Shown: positions 24,190-31,601 of the stretch, piece after piece | Layout of the letters: every line of letters begins with the position of its first letter | How positions within the stretch are numbered: position 1 is the first letter of the stretch | Assembly: GCA_027687465.1 (NCBI GenBank) | Contig: JAQCQR010000001.1 | Location: forward strand, 170,155-234,154 | DNA length: 64,000 nt | Origin: Coriobacteriaceae bacterium AF08-21 | Lineage (GTDB): Bacteria; Actinomycetota; Coriobacteriia; Coriobacteriales; Coriobacteriaceae | Direction of reading: 5' to 3' | Notes under the pieces: model-generated | Seen by the model: the letters and a program-made list of their open reading frames with translations, nothing else | Database searches by the model: none | Told to the model about the DNA's origin: nothing | Position numbers and translations under genes: made by a program

Positions 24190-24489
24190 GCTTTCACCCC
24201 CAATTCGCCTGATTGTGGAAAACTCTGTTGAAAAGCTGTGTAAAACCGCTCTGCTGTCGCACGAATGAGCCGCACAAAACAAGGCCGCAAAGAGAAGAAG
24301 CAAGAGAAGAAACCTTGCTTGATAGGTTGACCAACAAGCACGTTCGGCGGGTTTTGGTTTTGGTTCAAGGAACCAAAACCCGCCTTATCTTGTTTTGTTT
24401 TGTTTTGTTTTATGGTTAGGCGACCATTTGCGAGTGGGTTTAGCCAACCTAAAACCAGCGGTTTTGCATTGGGTTTACAAGTCATGTCT
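24190..24489. other. AT-rich repeat region; candidate phage replication origin
   Basis: This stretch has much lower GC than its surroundings. It carries a 14-bp-stem hairpin (24346-24384, GGCGGGTTTTGGTT arms), a run of TTTTG repeats (about 24390-24415), a short palindrome AAAACCAGCGGTTTT near 24449, and repeated AGGTTGG/CCAACCT motifs. It abuts the replication protein gene. A 99-codon open frame crosses it but has repeat-driven composition. Origin function is inference. Confidence 0.4.
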
Positions 24490-24945
24490 TTACACCTCCT
24501 GACCTGCTGAATCGTTGTTCTTTGCGTTTTTGCGCGGCCTTCCGCCCTTGCGCCCGTTTGCGCGTTGGCGACCGAAATAAAGCGCGTTTTTGAGCATCCG
24601 AAAGTTCGTCAAGAAGCCGTCAGGATCGCGTTCGAGAAGCCCGATATCCAACAGCTCAGAGACGAAGGATTTGCAATCCTCAATCGCCATGAACTCATCG
24701 AACGCGCCGGATTGCCCGAAGCCGAGAACGCCCGCGAGAATAAGCGCGTCTTCCTCCGTCTCGAATGCGATGCGGTGCCCTTTGGTCGCCGCCAGATACT
24801 CGCAGAGCCGCCACCAGCGCCCGTATCCGTCATATCCCCGGCGATGTATGAGCCTTTGGCACTTAACGTCCTGAGAAGCGTTTGAATCGTGCGAGAAGAA
24901 GGCCATAGGCTCTTGCGCGGCGGTCGTTTCCTCCCTTGTAGGCAC
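24490..24945 (-). CDS. Phage replication protein, DUF4373-like N-terminal domain
   Basis: A 151-residue protein with MAFFSHDSNASQDVKCQRLIHRRGYDGYGRWWRLCEYLA, the pattern of Lin1244/Lin1753-like replisome-organiser N-terminal domains, and a basic tail (GRKGGRPRKNAKNN). GTG 24945 follows GGGGGTGACAAC; ATG 24906 is an alternative. There is no separate helicase-loader domain, so it is short for the family. Confidence 0.75.
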   Translation of the reverse strand: MPTREETTAAQEPMAFFSHDSNASQDVKCQRLIHRRGYDGYGRWWRLCEYLAATKGHRIAFETEEDALILAGVLGFGQSGAFDEFMAIEDCKSFVSELLDIGLLERDPDGFLTNFRMLKNALYFGRQRANGRKGGRPRKNAKNNDSAGQEV

Positions 24946-24956
24946 GTTGTCACCCC

Positions 24957-25184
24957 CTAACCGTCTTCCTCGTCGCCGAACTCGCACGCCTTGCCGCTTT
25001 GGTGCCATCCGCTCCATACGCAGCGCCCTATCTCCCGGCAGTTCGTCCAAATGTCGCGCCCGCGAAACGTGCAGCAGGTCTTGCCCTTCCAGCGCAGCGT
25101 TTCGAACTTGCATGCTTCGGGGTCTGGCATCGGCGGTTCGCCGAAATAGAGCGGCAACGCTTCCTGCGCGCTATTCCGTCTCAT
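24957..25184 (-). CDS. Small Cys-rich phage protein
   Basis: A 75-residue protein with six Cys (ACKFETLRWKGKTCCTFRG, NCREIGRCVWSGWH, KACEF), probably metal binding. ATG 25184 lies within the end of the upstream gene. No known family. Confidence 0.6.
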   Translation of the reverse strand: MRRNSAQEALPLYFGEPPMPDPEACKFETLRWKGKTCCTFRGRDIWTNCREIGRCVWSGWHQSGKACEFGDEEDG

Positions 25185-25449
25185 CGCTCGAAATGTCGTA
25201 GGCGATAGAGCCGCCAACGTAGGTGAGCAGCTTTTGCATGTTCTTAACGGCGCTAGGCTCAGGCTTCGCGTCCTCTTCAAGCAGCGTGTCAACCCATGCG
25301 AGGGTTCCGCGAATGATCGCGAGCGTTGAGGGCATGTCGATATCGAGCGCTTCGCCGGTCTTCTGGTTAAGGAGCGTCATGCTCCCGTTCAGCGCGAACG
25401 TCGATGCGACGACCTTGGCGATGGTGCCGGTGATTTCCTTACGCTTCAT
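25171..25449 (-). CDS. Hypothetical phage protein
   Basis: A 92-residue protein (KEITGTIAKVVASTFALNG, TLAIIRGTLAWVDTLLEED, VKNMQKLLTYVGGSIAYD). Overlaps its neighbours on both sides. Unknown function. Confidence 0.7.
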   Translation of the reverse strand: MKRKEITGTIAKVVASTFALNGSMTLLNQKTGEALDIDMPSTLAIIRGTLAWVDTLLEEDAKPEPSAVKNMQKLLTYVGGSIAYDISSDETE

Positions 25450-25840
25450 CTTTCTTCTCCTTGTCGAACATGGACGTTCTAAGCTCGATGCGCATTTCCG
25501 GGTGCCGCTCTAGCAGCCATCGCGCGAGCAAAGAACTGTCGCTGTTGTTGATTCCGTAGGTGTGTTCGTTGCCCTGATCGTCAACGAAGGGAACGCCAAC
25601 GAGCTTCACGGTGCCTTCGTAGCGCTGCTTCTCGATGAGGTACTTAGTTGAGACGCGAAGCCCGCGAGCGTCGATTGCGAGCGCCGTAAGCTCGATTTCG
25701 CGCAGCGCCTTCGGGTTCTTCTCGCACCACTCAGCGAACAGGTAGCGCCTGTCTGCTACCTTTAGCGGCATCGAGTAGACGCGCTGGCGCTCTTCGCGCA
25801 TGACGGCTTCGAGCGGGCGCGTGTAGTTATCGATGTCCAT
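25439..25840 (-). CDS. Hypothetical phage protein
   Basis: A 133-residue protein (MDIDNYTRPLEAVMREERQR, AEWCEKNPKALREIELTAL, KLVGVPFVDDQGNEHTYGI). No recognised domain. Overlapping starts and stops mark it as part of the early operon. Confidence 0.7.
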   Translation of the reverse strand: MDIDNYTRPLEAVMREERQRVYSMPLKVADRRYLFAEWCEKNPKALREIELTALAIDARGLRVSTKYLIEKQRYEGTVKLVGVPFVDDQGNEHTYGINNSDSSLLARWLLERHPEMRIELRTSMFDKEKKDEA

Positions 25841-26033
25841 GCGGGCACCTCGATTCGCGCACGATGATGCGCCGCAGCTCTTCTTCGGCTTCCTCCTTGT
25901 TCGCCGAGTGCGGAACTGGTAGAACTACGCGCCTGAAGAGCGCGACAACCCCGCTGTTCTCCGGCGTGTAATTCGTTTCCTCGATGTGAGCCATCCAGAA
26001 TCCGCAGTCGCCGCGATAGACGTATGCCTTCAT
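25827..26033 (-). CDS. Hypothetical phage protein
   Basis: A 68-residue protein (MKAYVYRGDCGFWMAHIEETN, then SANKEEAEEELRRIIVRES). It overlaps the next gene by 14 bases and the previous one by ATGA. Unknown function. Confidence 0.65.
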   Translation of the reverse strand: MKAYVYRGDCGFWMAHIEETNYTPENSGVVALFRRVVLPVPHSANKEEAEEELRRIIVRESRCPHGHR

Positions 26034-26416
26034 GACCACATCACGCGCCAGAGAGCGCGCCCAACCACGACGTAGAGTGGAACGAGAAGCCACCAGCCCA
26101 CGCTTTCGCATATCCAGATCAGCGCGTTGCATGCGAGCGCCGGGATGATTCCCGACATGGTGAGAGCCGCGAGCGCATACAATCCCCAGCGCTTCCAGCG
26201 CGGCATGCGCGCTATACTGTCTTCTGTCAATTGCGGCCTGCAATTTGACGCGCCCGTTCGAAGTTGCCGCTTCGGGCGGGCATCTTTCTTCGCAGCCATT
26301 CGCGCGTTTTCGCAACGGCGCATCTGCACCACTGGCGCTGCGCAGCGCTTAGGCCGCACGGTTTGGGCATTCGTAATACCACCTCCAAAACCAACGGTTT
26401 TCTTATCGGTTTTCAC
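26030..26416 (-). CDS. Small membrane protein with basic N-terminal region
   Basis: A 128-residue protein: about 70 basic residues, then two membrane spans (WGLYALAALTMSGIIPALAC and VGWWLLVPLYVVVGRALW). GTG 26416 has GGAGG nine bases upstream. First gene after the Cro-like regulator. Role unknown. Confidence 0.6.
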   Translation of the reverse strand: MKTDKKTVGFGGGITNAQTVRPKRCAAPVVQMRRCENARMAAKKDARPKRQLRTGASNCRPQLTEDSIARMPRWKRWGLYALAALTMSGIIPALACNALIWICESVGWWLLVPLYVVVGRALWRVMWS

Positions 26417-26433
26417 GTTTCGAAACCTCCGCT

Positions 26434-26640
26434 TTAGTTGCTCGAAAGAGCGACGATGCCCAAAAGCTCATCGGCGGTACACTCATAGAGTTTGCAAAGC
26501 TCTATGAGCATGGGCGCTGTCGGCGAAGTCTTGCCCGTCTCCCAATTGCTAAGCGTCGTGATGGAAACGCCAAGAAGAGTCGCGGCCTTCTGAGCCGTAA
26601 GACCTTTCCGCTCGCGCGCTGCCTTATAGTTCTCGCTCAT
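26434..26640 (-). CDS. Cro-like XRE regulator
   Basis: A 68-residue single-domain helix-turn-helix protein (ARERKGLTAQKAATLLGVSITTLSNWETGKTSP). It is divergent from the CI-like repressor gene and heads the early leftward operon, the arrangement of a lambdoid cro. Confidence 0.85.
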   Translation of the reverse strand: MSENYKAARERKGLTAQKAATLLGVSITTLSNWETGKTSPTAPMLIELCKLYECTADELLGIVALSSN

Positions 26641-26677
26641 TGTTCACCTCCAATCATCCGAAAGAGAGATGAAATAA

Positions 26678-26735
26678 ACCATACGGCTTATTTCGGAGCA
26701 AGCAAAAGAGTAAGCCGTTTGGTCTAGCGTGTCAA
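26678..26735 (-). promoter_or_regulatory. Early leftward promoter with repressor operators
   Basis: TTGACA (26735-26730) and TACTCT (26712-26707) are 17 bases apart on the minus strand. Inverted half-sites ACCATACGGCTTA (26678-26690) and TAAGCCGTTTGGT (26711-26723) overlap and flank the -10, as expected for operators shared by the divergent CI/Cro-like proteins. The -10 is a weak match. Confidence 0.6.
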
Positions 26736-26786
26736 CAATAATTTGTATACAATTAGCCGAGACGGTTACGTTTGATAGGGGTTGCT

Positions 26787-27035
26787 ATGGATAGCACCGA
26801 AACAAAGAAGCTCATTGGCGCTCGAATTGCCATCGCACGCAAGGCTAATGGCTTCAACCAAGATCAGCTTGCAGAAGCGGTCGGCGTTCATAAGCAGACG
26901 ATTTCTAGATGGGAAAGCGGGAAGCGCGCACCCAACGGCGAAGAAGTCAGGCTAATTGTTGAGACCCTGAATTGCTCTGCTGACTTCATCCTTGGCTTGA
27001 CGGATACGCTAAAGATTGGTGGCGGAAATGACTAG
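26787..27035 (+). CDS. CI-like XRE repressor
   Basis: An 82-residue helix-turn-helix protein (IARKANGFNQDQLAEAVGVHKQTISRWESGKRAPNG) lacking the C-terminal peptidase domain of lambda CI, so lysogeny control would not use RecA-stimulated self-cleavage of this protein. ATG 26787 follows AGGGGTTGCT. First gene of the three-gene lysogeny operon; the next gene overlaps its end. Confidence 0.85.
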   Translation: MDSTETKKLIGARIAIARKANGFNQDQLAEAVGVHKQTISRWESGKRAPNGEEVRLIVETLNCSADFILGLTDTLKIGGGND

Positions 27036-27960
27036 AAAAGAGAAGTTACAAGCGATTGACCCAAAGAAGGTAATCGTTTTTGATACCGAGACAACCGGCT
27101 TGAACATCGGCGGTTCTCGCCGCGATGAAATACTGTCCCTTGCTGTCATGAATCTTGAGGGCGACGTTCTGTTTTGCGACCTGTTGAAGCCATCAGATCG
27201 CAAAAAGTGGCCTAAAGCAGAAAGCATAAACGGAATAACCCCGTCTATGGTGAAGGACAAGCAGACGATTATAGAAAGGCGTTCGGAAATTGAACCGATT
27301 TTCAAGAGCGCTAAGCTATACGTCGCATACAATGCCGATTTCGACCTAGGATTTCTTCGAGCTTCAGGCTTGGATATACCAGATCGACAGACGTTTGACG
27401 TGATGAAGGAGTTTGCGAAGATACACGGGGCATGGGACGGCACGCATGATGAATGGTCATGGTGCAAGTTGGAAGATTGCGCGGCTTTCTACGGATATCG
27501 TGACTTCGGAGCGCATGACGCGTTGAACGACGTAAGAGCAACAGCGCATTGCTTCAATTCGATTCTCGATGATTTTCTTTTTGGTGATCCGCGCCGCCGC
27601 CCGAAGCGCGTAAAGGATGAGTTCGGCGATTCCTATTTCGAGTATGGCGACGAAGAGTTTAGAAGCATCGTTTGCAGCGGCTATGCTGCTTCATTGGCTG
27701 ATGCTGGCAATGCAAACAACGCACCGTTAGTTAACGAAAACCAGCAGCAAACAGAGCATGAGAAAGACAGTGCGAGCAATCAAACAACAAGCAATCATGC
27801 CGTGTCAGGTCGGCGGAACACGAATAAAGCGTTGGTGTTAATCGGCTCCGCTTGCGCATTAGTTGGGCTTGCAATCGCTGTTTTAGGCGCTGCAATTGTC
27901 GGCGTTCCAATTGCGATATTGGGCGCATTGCTTGCCTTTGGGTCAAAGGGAAGGAAATAG
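27028..27960 (+). CDS. DEDDh 3'-5' exonuclease with C-terminal membrane anchor
   Basis: A 310-residue protein. Residues ~10-190 are a DnaQ-like exonuclease with motif I VIVFDTETTGLN, motif II AYNADFDLGFL and motif III AHDALNDVRA (DEDDh). A polar linker (NQTTSNHAVSGRRNTNK) leads to a strongly hydrophobic C-terminus (ALVLIGSACALVGLAIAVLG, then GVPIAILGALLAF), which would tether it to the membrane. It is cotranscribed with the repressor and the integration recombinase, hence likely expressed in the lysogen. A role in superinfection exclusion is possible but unproven. GC is lower than in the structural genes. Confidence 0.85.
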   Translation: MTRKEKLQAIDPKKVIVFDTETTGLNIGGSRRDEILSLAVMNLEGDVLFCDLLKPSDRKKWPKAESINGITPSMVKDKQTIIERRSEIEPIFKSAKLYVAYNADFDLGFLRASGLDIPDRQTFDVMKEFAKIHGAWDGTHDEWSWCKLEDCAAFYGYRDFGAHDALNDVRATAHCFNSILDDFLFGDPRRRPKRVKDEFGDSYFEYGDEEFRSIVCSGYAASLADAGNANNAPLVNENQQQTEHEKDSASNQTTSNHAVSGRRNTNKALVLIGSACALVGLAIAVLGAAIVGVPIAILGALLAFGSKGRK

Positions 27961-27963
27961 AAA

Positions 27964-27998
27964 ACCCTGCGCGGCTTCTTGGCGGTCGGCGCGCAGGG
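27964..27998. other. GC-rich hairpin after exonuclease gene
   Basis: CCCTGCGCG and CGCGCAGGG pair across a short loop, 5 bases after the exonuclease stop and 55 bases before the recombinase. There is no T run, so it may be a weak attenuator or an RNA-stability element, or part of recombinase control. Confidence 0.4.
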
Positions 27999-28052
27999 CA
28001 AGTGCAAAGAACGAAGCGCAATAGCGCACTCGTTCTAAGGGGTGATTTTAGC

Positions 28053-29543
28053 ATGGTGAAGAACCGAGCTGCCATATACGCGCGGTTCAGCTCGCACAAC
28101 CAACGCTCAGAAAGCATTGAAATACAAGTTGAGAACTCGCGCGAATACTGCGAGCGCGAAGGCTTGCAGGTCGTGCGCGAATACTGCGACTATGCGCAGA
28201 CAGGGCGCAACGTAGATCGAGCAGAGTTCCAACGGATGATGAGCGATGCGAAGCTTGGTCTATTTGATTTTGTGGTGATTTACAAGGTAACTCGCATAAT
28301 GCGCAACCGCGATGAAATGGCATTGGCGCGAATCATGTTGCGCAAGGCCGGTGTAGAAATACTTTATGCGGGCGAAGAGATAGCGAGCGGTTCGAGCGGA
28401 GTTCTTCAGCTTGGAATGCTCGAAGTTCTCGCAGAATGGGAAAGCGCAATAGACAGTGAGCGCATTAGAGACGGAATCCAGAAGAACGCCGAACGGTGCA
28501 TGGCTAATGGTCGCACTCTCTATGGATGGGATATCGTAGAAGGACGATACGCCATCAACGAACGAGAAGCAGCAGTGCTTAGGCGCATGAAGAACCTTTT
28601 GTTTAGCGGTAACTCAGTCGCAGAGATCGTGCGCGCCGTTGACGGTGAGCGCAGCAAGCGCGGCGCTAAGTTCAATCAGGATACCGTCACGAAGCTTCTA
28701 AAGCGCGTGCAGAACGCAGGTGTCTACAAGTACGCAGGGCATGAGGTAGAAGACGGCATGCCCGCCCTATGGTCACAAGCAGAACAGGACATGATAAACA
28801 GCATCCTTGGCGACCGTCACCGCCCACGAAGGAAGATTGACAGCGCATTAGAGTTCCCGCTTAGTGGAAAGCTCTATTGCGCTCGATGCGGTATGCCAAT
28901 GGCAGGAACAAGCGGAACCTCTAAAAATGGCTCTGCATATCACTATTACAAGTGCCGAAAATGCCGCAGGACGGTTCGCCGAGACTTGATAGAAGATGCA
29001 GTGGTCGATATGACCTATGAAGCCGTAAAGCAAGCAGACGTGAGAAAGCGAATTGCAAAGACGCTTGCTGGCTACGAAGCTGAGCGGGCGACCGAAGAAA
29101 AGCCTGAAAGCTACTTCATCAAGAAAGAGATTCGGCGTATAGATACGGCATTTGAACGCATCTGGCAAGCGATAGAAGACGGAATAGCGCCGCCCGGTGG
29201 AAGAGAGCGCACAACCGAGCTGAAGCGCCAGAGAGCGGAATTAGAAGCCCGCTTGCGCGTTGCCGAGCAATCGGAAGCACTAGAACCATCGGTTGACGAT
29301 GTGCTTTTGTGGCTTGATGATCTCGCTAACGACACAACACCTTTGGAAATTCTCAATGAGTTTGTCCGATTCGTTGAGATAGACGGAAAAGATGTAACCG
29401 TCTACTTCATGTTTGACGAACTGCCGGATGATTTCACTCCAAAACAGAAAAAGGCCGAACACCCTTGCTACCAAAGGTGTTCGACCAATTCTCTTATGGT
29501 GGAGGCGCGGAGAATCGAACTCCGGTCCACGAAAGCCCCCTGA
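28053..29543 (+). CDS. Serine recombinase/integrase at ssrA
   Basis: A 496-residue site-specific serine recombinase. The resolvase domain starts AAIYARFSSHNQRSESIEIQ with nucleophile Ser13 (YxRxS). A recombinase domain (TLYGWDIVEGRYAINEREA) and zinc ribbon (CARCGMPM ... CRKC) follow, then a coiled coil. ATG 28053 has AAGGGG upstream. The last 15 codons (LMVEARRIELRSTKAP) are encoded by the antisense of the tmRNA 3' end, so the gene crosses the attachment site. Large serine integrases catalyse directional insertion, normally with a separate directionality factor. Confidence 0.93.
   Translation: MVKNRAAIYARFSSHNQRSESIEIQVENSREYCEREGLQVVREYCDYAQTGRNVDRAEFQRMMSDAKLGLFDFVVIYKVTRIMRNRDEMALARIMLRKAGVEILYAGEEIASGSSGVLQLGMLEVLAEWESAIDSERIRDGIQKNAERCMANGRTLYGWDIVEGRYAINEREAAVLRRMKNLLFSGNSVAEIVRAVDGERSKRGAKFNQDTVTKLLKRVQNAGVYKYAGHEVEDGMPALWSQAEQDMINSILGDRHRPRRKIDSALEFPLSGKLYCARCGMPMAGTSGTSKNGSAYHYYKCRKCRRTVRRDLIEDAVVDMTYEAVKQADVRKRIAKTLAGYEAERATEEKPESYFIKKEIRRIDTAFERIWQAIEDGIAPPGGRERTTELKRQRAELEARLRVAEQSEALEPSVDDVLLWLDDLANDTTPLEILNEFVRFVEIDGKDVTVYFMFDELPDDFTPKQKKAEHPCYQRCSTNSLMVEARRIELRSTKAP
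29456..29483 (-). terminator. tmRNA terminator inside the recombinase gene
   Basis: CGAACACC and GGTGTTCG pair around a 12-base loop and are followed on the minus strand by GGCCTTTTT. It lies 14 bases beyond the tmRNA 3' end and within the phage recombinase coding sequence, so prophage DNA appears to provide the ssrA terminator. Confidence 0.75.
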
Positions 29544-29860
29544 TTGGCATCTCCAAGCTCAGTCGCTGGTTTAGTCTCGGACGCTTTGCGCGCAGCGACA
29601 CGCTCGCGGCGTCCTAACCGGTTCGGTCTTAGCCTGCGCCATACCGATTACGTGCGCAGGAGCATTCCCCTAAAATGACGTCGCGCCGGTGTCGGGGAAA
29701 TCACCGGGTTGACGCGCCGCTATAAATTAAGCAGCGAGAGCCATAGGCTCAAAAGAAGAGTTGTTGTCAATTCAATTTGACGGTACCCCTGTTTAACGAG
29801 GCGAGGAGACCTCGGCTTGCTTCCTCTCTCAGAGCTATCGTGTCGAAACCAGTCGCCCCC
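29497..29860 (-). ncRNA. ssrA: Transfer-messenger RNA (tmRNA)
   Basis: The one-piece tmRNA that rescues stalled ribosomes. The 5' end GGGGGCG at 29860 pairs with the 3' CGCCUCC before the terminal ACCA (CCA at 29499-29497). GACUGGUUUCGACA at the 5' side and the T-arm GUUCGAUUC at the 3' side are canonical. The tag frame ends DNNSSFEPMALAA followed by TAA (29768-29727). The resume codon cannot be fixed exactly. The 3' end is the prophage attachment site. Confidence 0.97.
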
Positions 29861-30099
29861 GAATGTCGGGAAAGTCTGGATGGTATCGGGCCTGCAAACA
29901 CCCGATAACCGTCGACTTTTCAAGGAACATACGGGGCGAGCCCCGCTTGTGGAGTGTTATCTTACCACGTTCTGAAAGCGGACAGCTGTTCTATGCACGA
30001 GCTGTGAAGACCCCAATGTGCACCATACTTCGCACTTTTGCTACCGAACGCCTCACGTATATTTTCGCCAAGCAAAATTGACCCGTCGAAAGGACCGTT
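29861..30099. other. Intergenic region upstream of ssrA
   Basis: A 239-base gap between divergent ssrA and the 144-residue gene. It should hold both promoters; no clear -35/-10 pair was identified. A small hairpin GGGGCGAGCCCC occurs near 29934. Confidence 0.5.
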
Positions 30100-30534
30100 A
30101 TGGATACCAAACAGCAACTCGTCAATGCCCTCGCAGGCCTGGGCTCAACCATTACCGAAGCTATGGATGTCATCGAAGGCTTTGTCCCCTGCGGACATCC
30201 CGCCCTCACGGTTTCGAACGCCCTTGTTGCGCTGGACGCTGACGATGATGCAGCTCTCGCCCAACAGCTTGAGACCGTCGAGGGCTTTATCGACCACGTG
30301 AGTGAGAACCGCGGCGTGGCCGCCTACCACGGCATCGAGGTCGAGCTCACGGGTCCCAAGGCCGATCTGTTCGCAGCAATCCGCGAGGTAGGCGCCCTTA
30401 TGCAGACCGTAGGCGTCAAGAACACCCAGGTCAACGAGTGGGTCTACCGCAGTCTGGCAGCACTCGACAGCTCCGACGAAAAGGCAGCCGAAAAGCTCGC
30501 AGAAAGTCCCGCCATTAAGGCCGAGCTTTTGTAA
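30100..30534 (+). CDS. Conserved-type hypothetical protein
   Basis: A 144-residue acidic protein, predicted mostly helical (DTKQQLVNALAGLGSTITEAM, AALAQQLETVEGFIDHVSEN, AIREVGALMQTVGVKN). No signal peptide or membrane span. ATG follows GAAAGGACCGTT. It is the first host gene beyond ssrA. I do not recognise its family. Confidence 0.8.
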   Translation: MDTKQQLVNALAGLGSTITEAMDVIEGFVPCGHPALTVSNALVALDADDDAALAQQLETVEGFIDHVSENRGVAAYHGIEVELTGPKADLFAAIREVGALMQTVGVKNTQVNEWVYRSLAALDSSDEKAAEKLAESPAIKAELL

Positions 30535-30543
30535 ATAGCAGAC

Positions 30544-30580
30544 GCGGGCCCCTTGGCGCACCGTCGTCCAAGAGGCCCGC
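30544..30580. terminator. Terminator between convergent genes
   Basis: GCGGGCC and GGCCCGC form the base of a hairpin that also pairs CTTGG with CCAAG, between the 144-residue gene and the PIN gene. Likely acts in both directions. Confidence 0.6.
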
Positions 30581-30592
30581 AAACAGTTCGCG

Positions 30593-31108
30593 TCAACCGA
30601 TTGCCGCGCCGCCGCGTTCGGCCAAAGCCAGGATCGGCATCATTTGGCGCGGGGTCTTTGCTGCAAGATCGGCATGTTCGAGCAGCTTGCGGTCGTTGGT
30701 CACCAAGTAATCGACCTGCGCGCGCTTGCACGCGGCGAGCACCAAGTTGTCCTCGTAATCGCGATGGAGCGCTACGTATTTGTCGGCCAGCCAAAGGTCC
30801 GACGCATCTGCACCCACAGCCGTGGCGTTTTCGGTCATGTTCCGAACAAACGCCAACGCCGCATCGCCAATTGCGCGGGCAGATGCCTCGTCGATCGCTC
30901 CCCCGCTGGCAAGAACGCTACGCTTCAGCTCGTGTTGGACAACGTACAGCACGTCCTTGGCAATATGCACCGGGAAGAACAGCAACGCCCCCGTCTCCGC
31001 CGCCTGCCCAATAAAGGCACGAGCAGCGAGCGACTCGGCATGGTCGACGCAAAACGAATCAACCCATACGTTAGCGTCCACCATTATTTTGAGGGGAGCC
31101 CCGCTCAC
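30593..31108 (-). CDS. PIN-domain toxin
   Basis: A 171-residue PIN ribonuclease. Acidic catalytic residues are seen in MVDANVWVD near the N-terminus, HRDYEDNLVLAACK and VTNDRKLL. GTG 31108 overlaps the antitoxin stop (GTGA), indicating coupling in a toxin-antitoxin operon. The in-frame extension further upstream lies inside the antitoxin gene and was rejected. Confidence 0.88.
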   Translation of the reverse strand: MSGAPLKIMVDANVWVDSFCVDHAESLAARAFIGQAAETGALLFFPVHIAKDVLYVVQHELKRSVLASGGAIDEASARAIGDAALAFVRNMTENATAVGADASDLWLADKYVALHRDYEDNLVLAACKRAQVDYLVTNDRKLLEHADLAAKTPRQMMPILALAERGGAAIG

Positions 31109-31458
31109 AGGATCATCCCCTTTTGGCGATAGCGATCGTCCATGGCCTCGGAATAGATTGTGTCCCAATCGCGATCGTCGGATACGGGCGACGTAGCGAT
31201 GCCCAGGTCCGCGTAAAGCTGATCCGCCGCCGCCCATGATGCGGCGAACGGAGTATCGGGCGCGACGGTCTGCTGCCGGTCGTCGACGGCCGCAAGCACT
31301 TCCTCGCACTGCCCGCCACCCTGCGCGACCTTGGCCACCACCTTTTTGATGAGCTCGGGCAGTGACCCGCCCGAAAGCCGCAACGCTTCCTCCGCATGGT
31401 CCTTGACCTGGCGATCCACGCGAACGTTCACCTGCGCCATGCCGCTAACAGCACCCAT
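31105..31458 (-). CDS. RelB/DinJ-like antitoxin
   Basis: A 117-residue protein with an N-terminal ribbon-helix-helix (MAQVNVRVDRQVKDHAEEAL, SLPELIKKVVAKVA) that would bind the operon operator, and a C-terminal tail (DWDTIYSEAMDDRYRQKGMIL) that would wrap the PIN toxin. ATG 31458 with GGGAGCGAG upstream; ATG 31440 is also possible. Confidence 0.82.
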   Translation of the reverse strand: MGAVSGMAQVNVRVDRQVKDHAEEALRLSGGSLPELIKKVVAKVAQGGGQCEEVLAAVDDRQQTVAPDTPFAASWAAADQLYADLGIATSPVSDDRDWDTIYSEAMDDRYRQKGMIL

Positions 31459-31479
31459 GTCGATCTCGCTCCCTTCAAT

Positions 31480-31516
31480 TGCTAGCCTTGCTAGCAACAC
31501 TATATAGAGAAGCTAG
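31480..31516 (-). promoter_or_regulatory. Toxin-antitoxin promoter/operator
   Basis: GCTAGC occurs three times in 37 bases (31481, within TTGCTAGCAA at 31489, and 31511), with an AT-rich TATATAG between them. Repeated palindromes around a promoter just upstream of an RHH antitoxin gene are the usual autoregulatory site. Confidence 0.55.
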
Positions 31517-31535
31517 CACATGGTCAAATGCAAAA

Positions 31536-31577
31536 GGCCTGCGCCCGGACGACACCGATGCCGTCTGGGCGCAGGCC
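31536..31577 (-). terminator. Terminator of the P-type ATPase operon
   Basis: An 11-bp GC stem (GGCCTGCGCCC / GGGCGCAGGCC) followed on the minus strand by TTTTGC, 25 bases after the ATPase stop codon. Confidence 0.85.
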
Positions 31578-31601
31578 AGATAACGTGGGCAAACACGTCT
31601 G

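Larger units (their letters stand above)
1..29500. mobile_element. Siphovirus prophage integrated at ssrA (right part)
   Basis: A continuous phage gene set runs from lysogeny and integration genes at the ssrA end through replication, packaging (HNH, TerS, TerL), HK97-type head, connectors, long flexible tail and baseplate to a diversity-generating retroelement. The right boundary is the tmRNA 3' end near 29497. The left boundary and, presumably, the lysis genes lie outside the window. Structural and early genes are minus strand and tightly packed with many 1-4 base ATGA/TAATG overlaps; the lysogeny operon is plus strand. No obvious nonsense or frameshift damage was seen in the structural genes, so the prophage may be intact. 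Confidence 0.93.

Noticed and set aside
24186..24485. Minus-strand 99-codon frame across the AT-rich gap
   Set aside because: Its sequence follows the DNA repeats (Lys/Gln/Asn runs), it crosses a 14-bp-stem hairpin, and it overlaps the better-supported gene start at 24189.
27852..28052. Upstream in-frame extension of the ssrA recombinase
   Set aside because: It overlaps the exonuclease gene in another frame. The resolvase domain begins just after ATG 28053, which has its own ribosome site.
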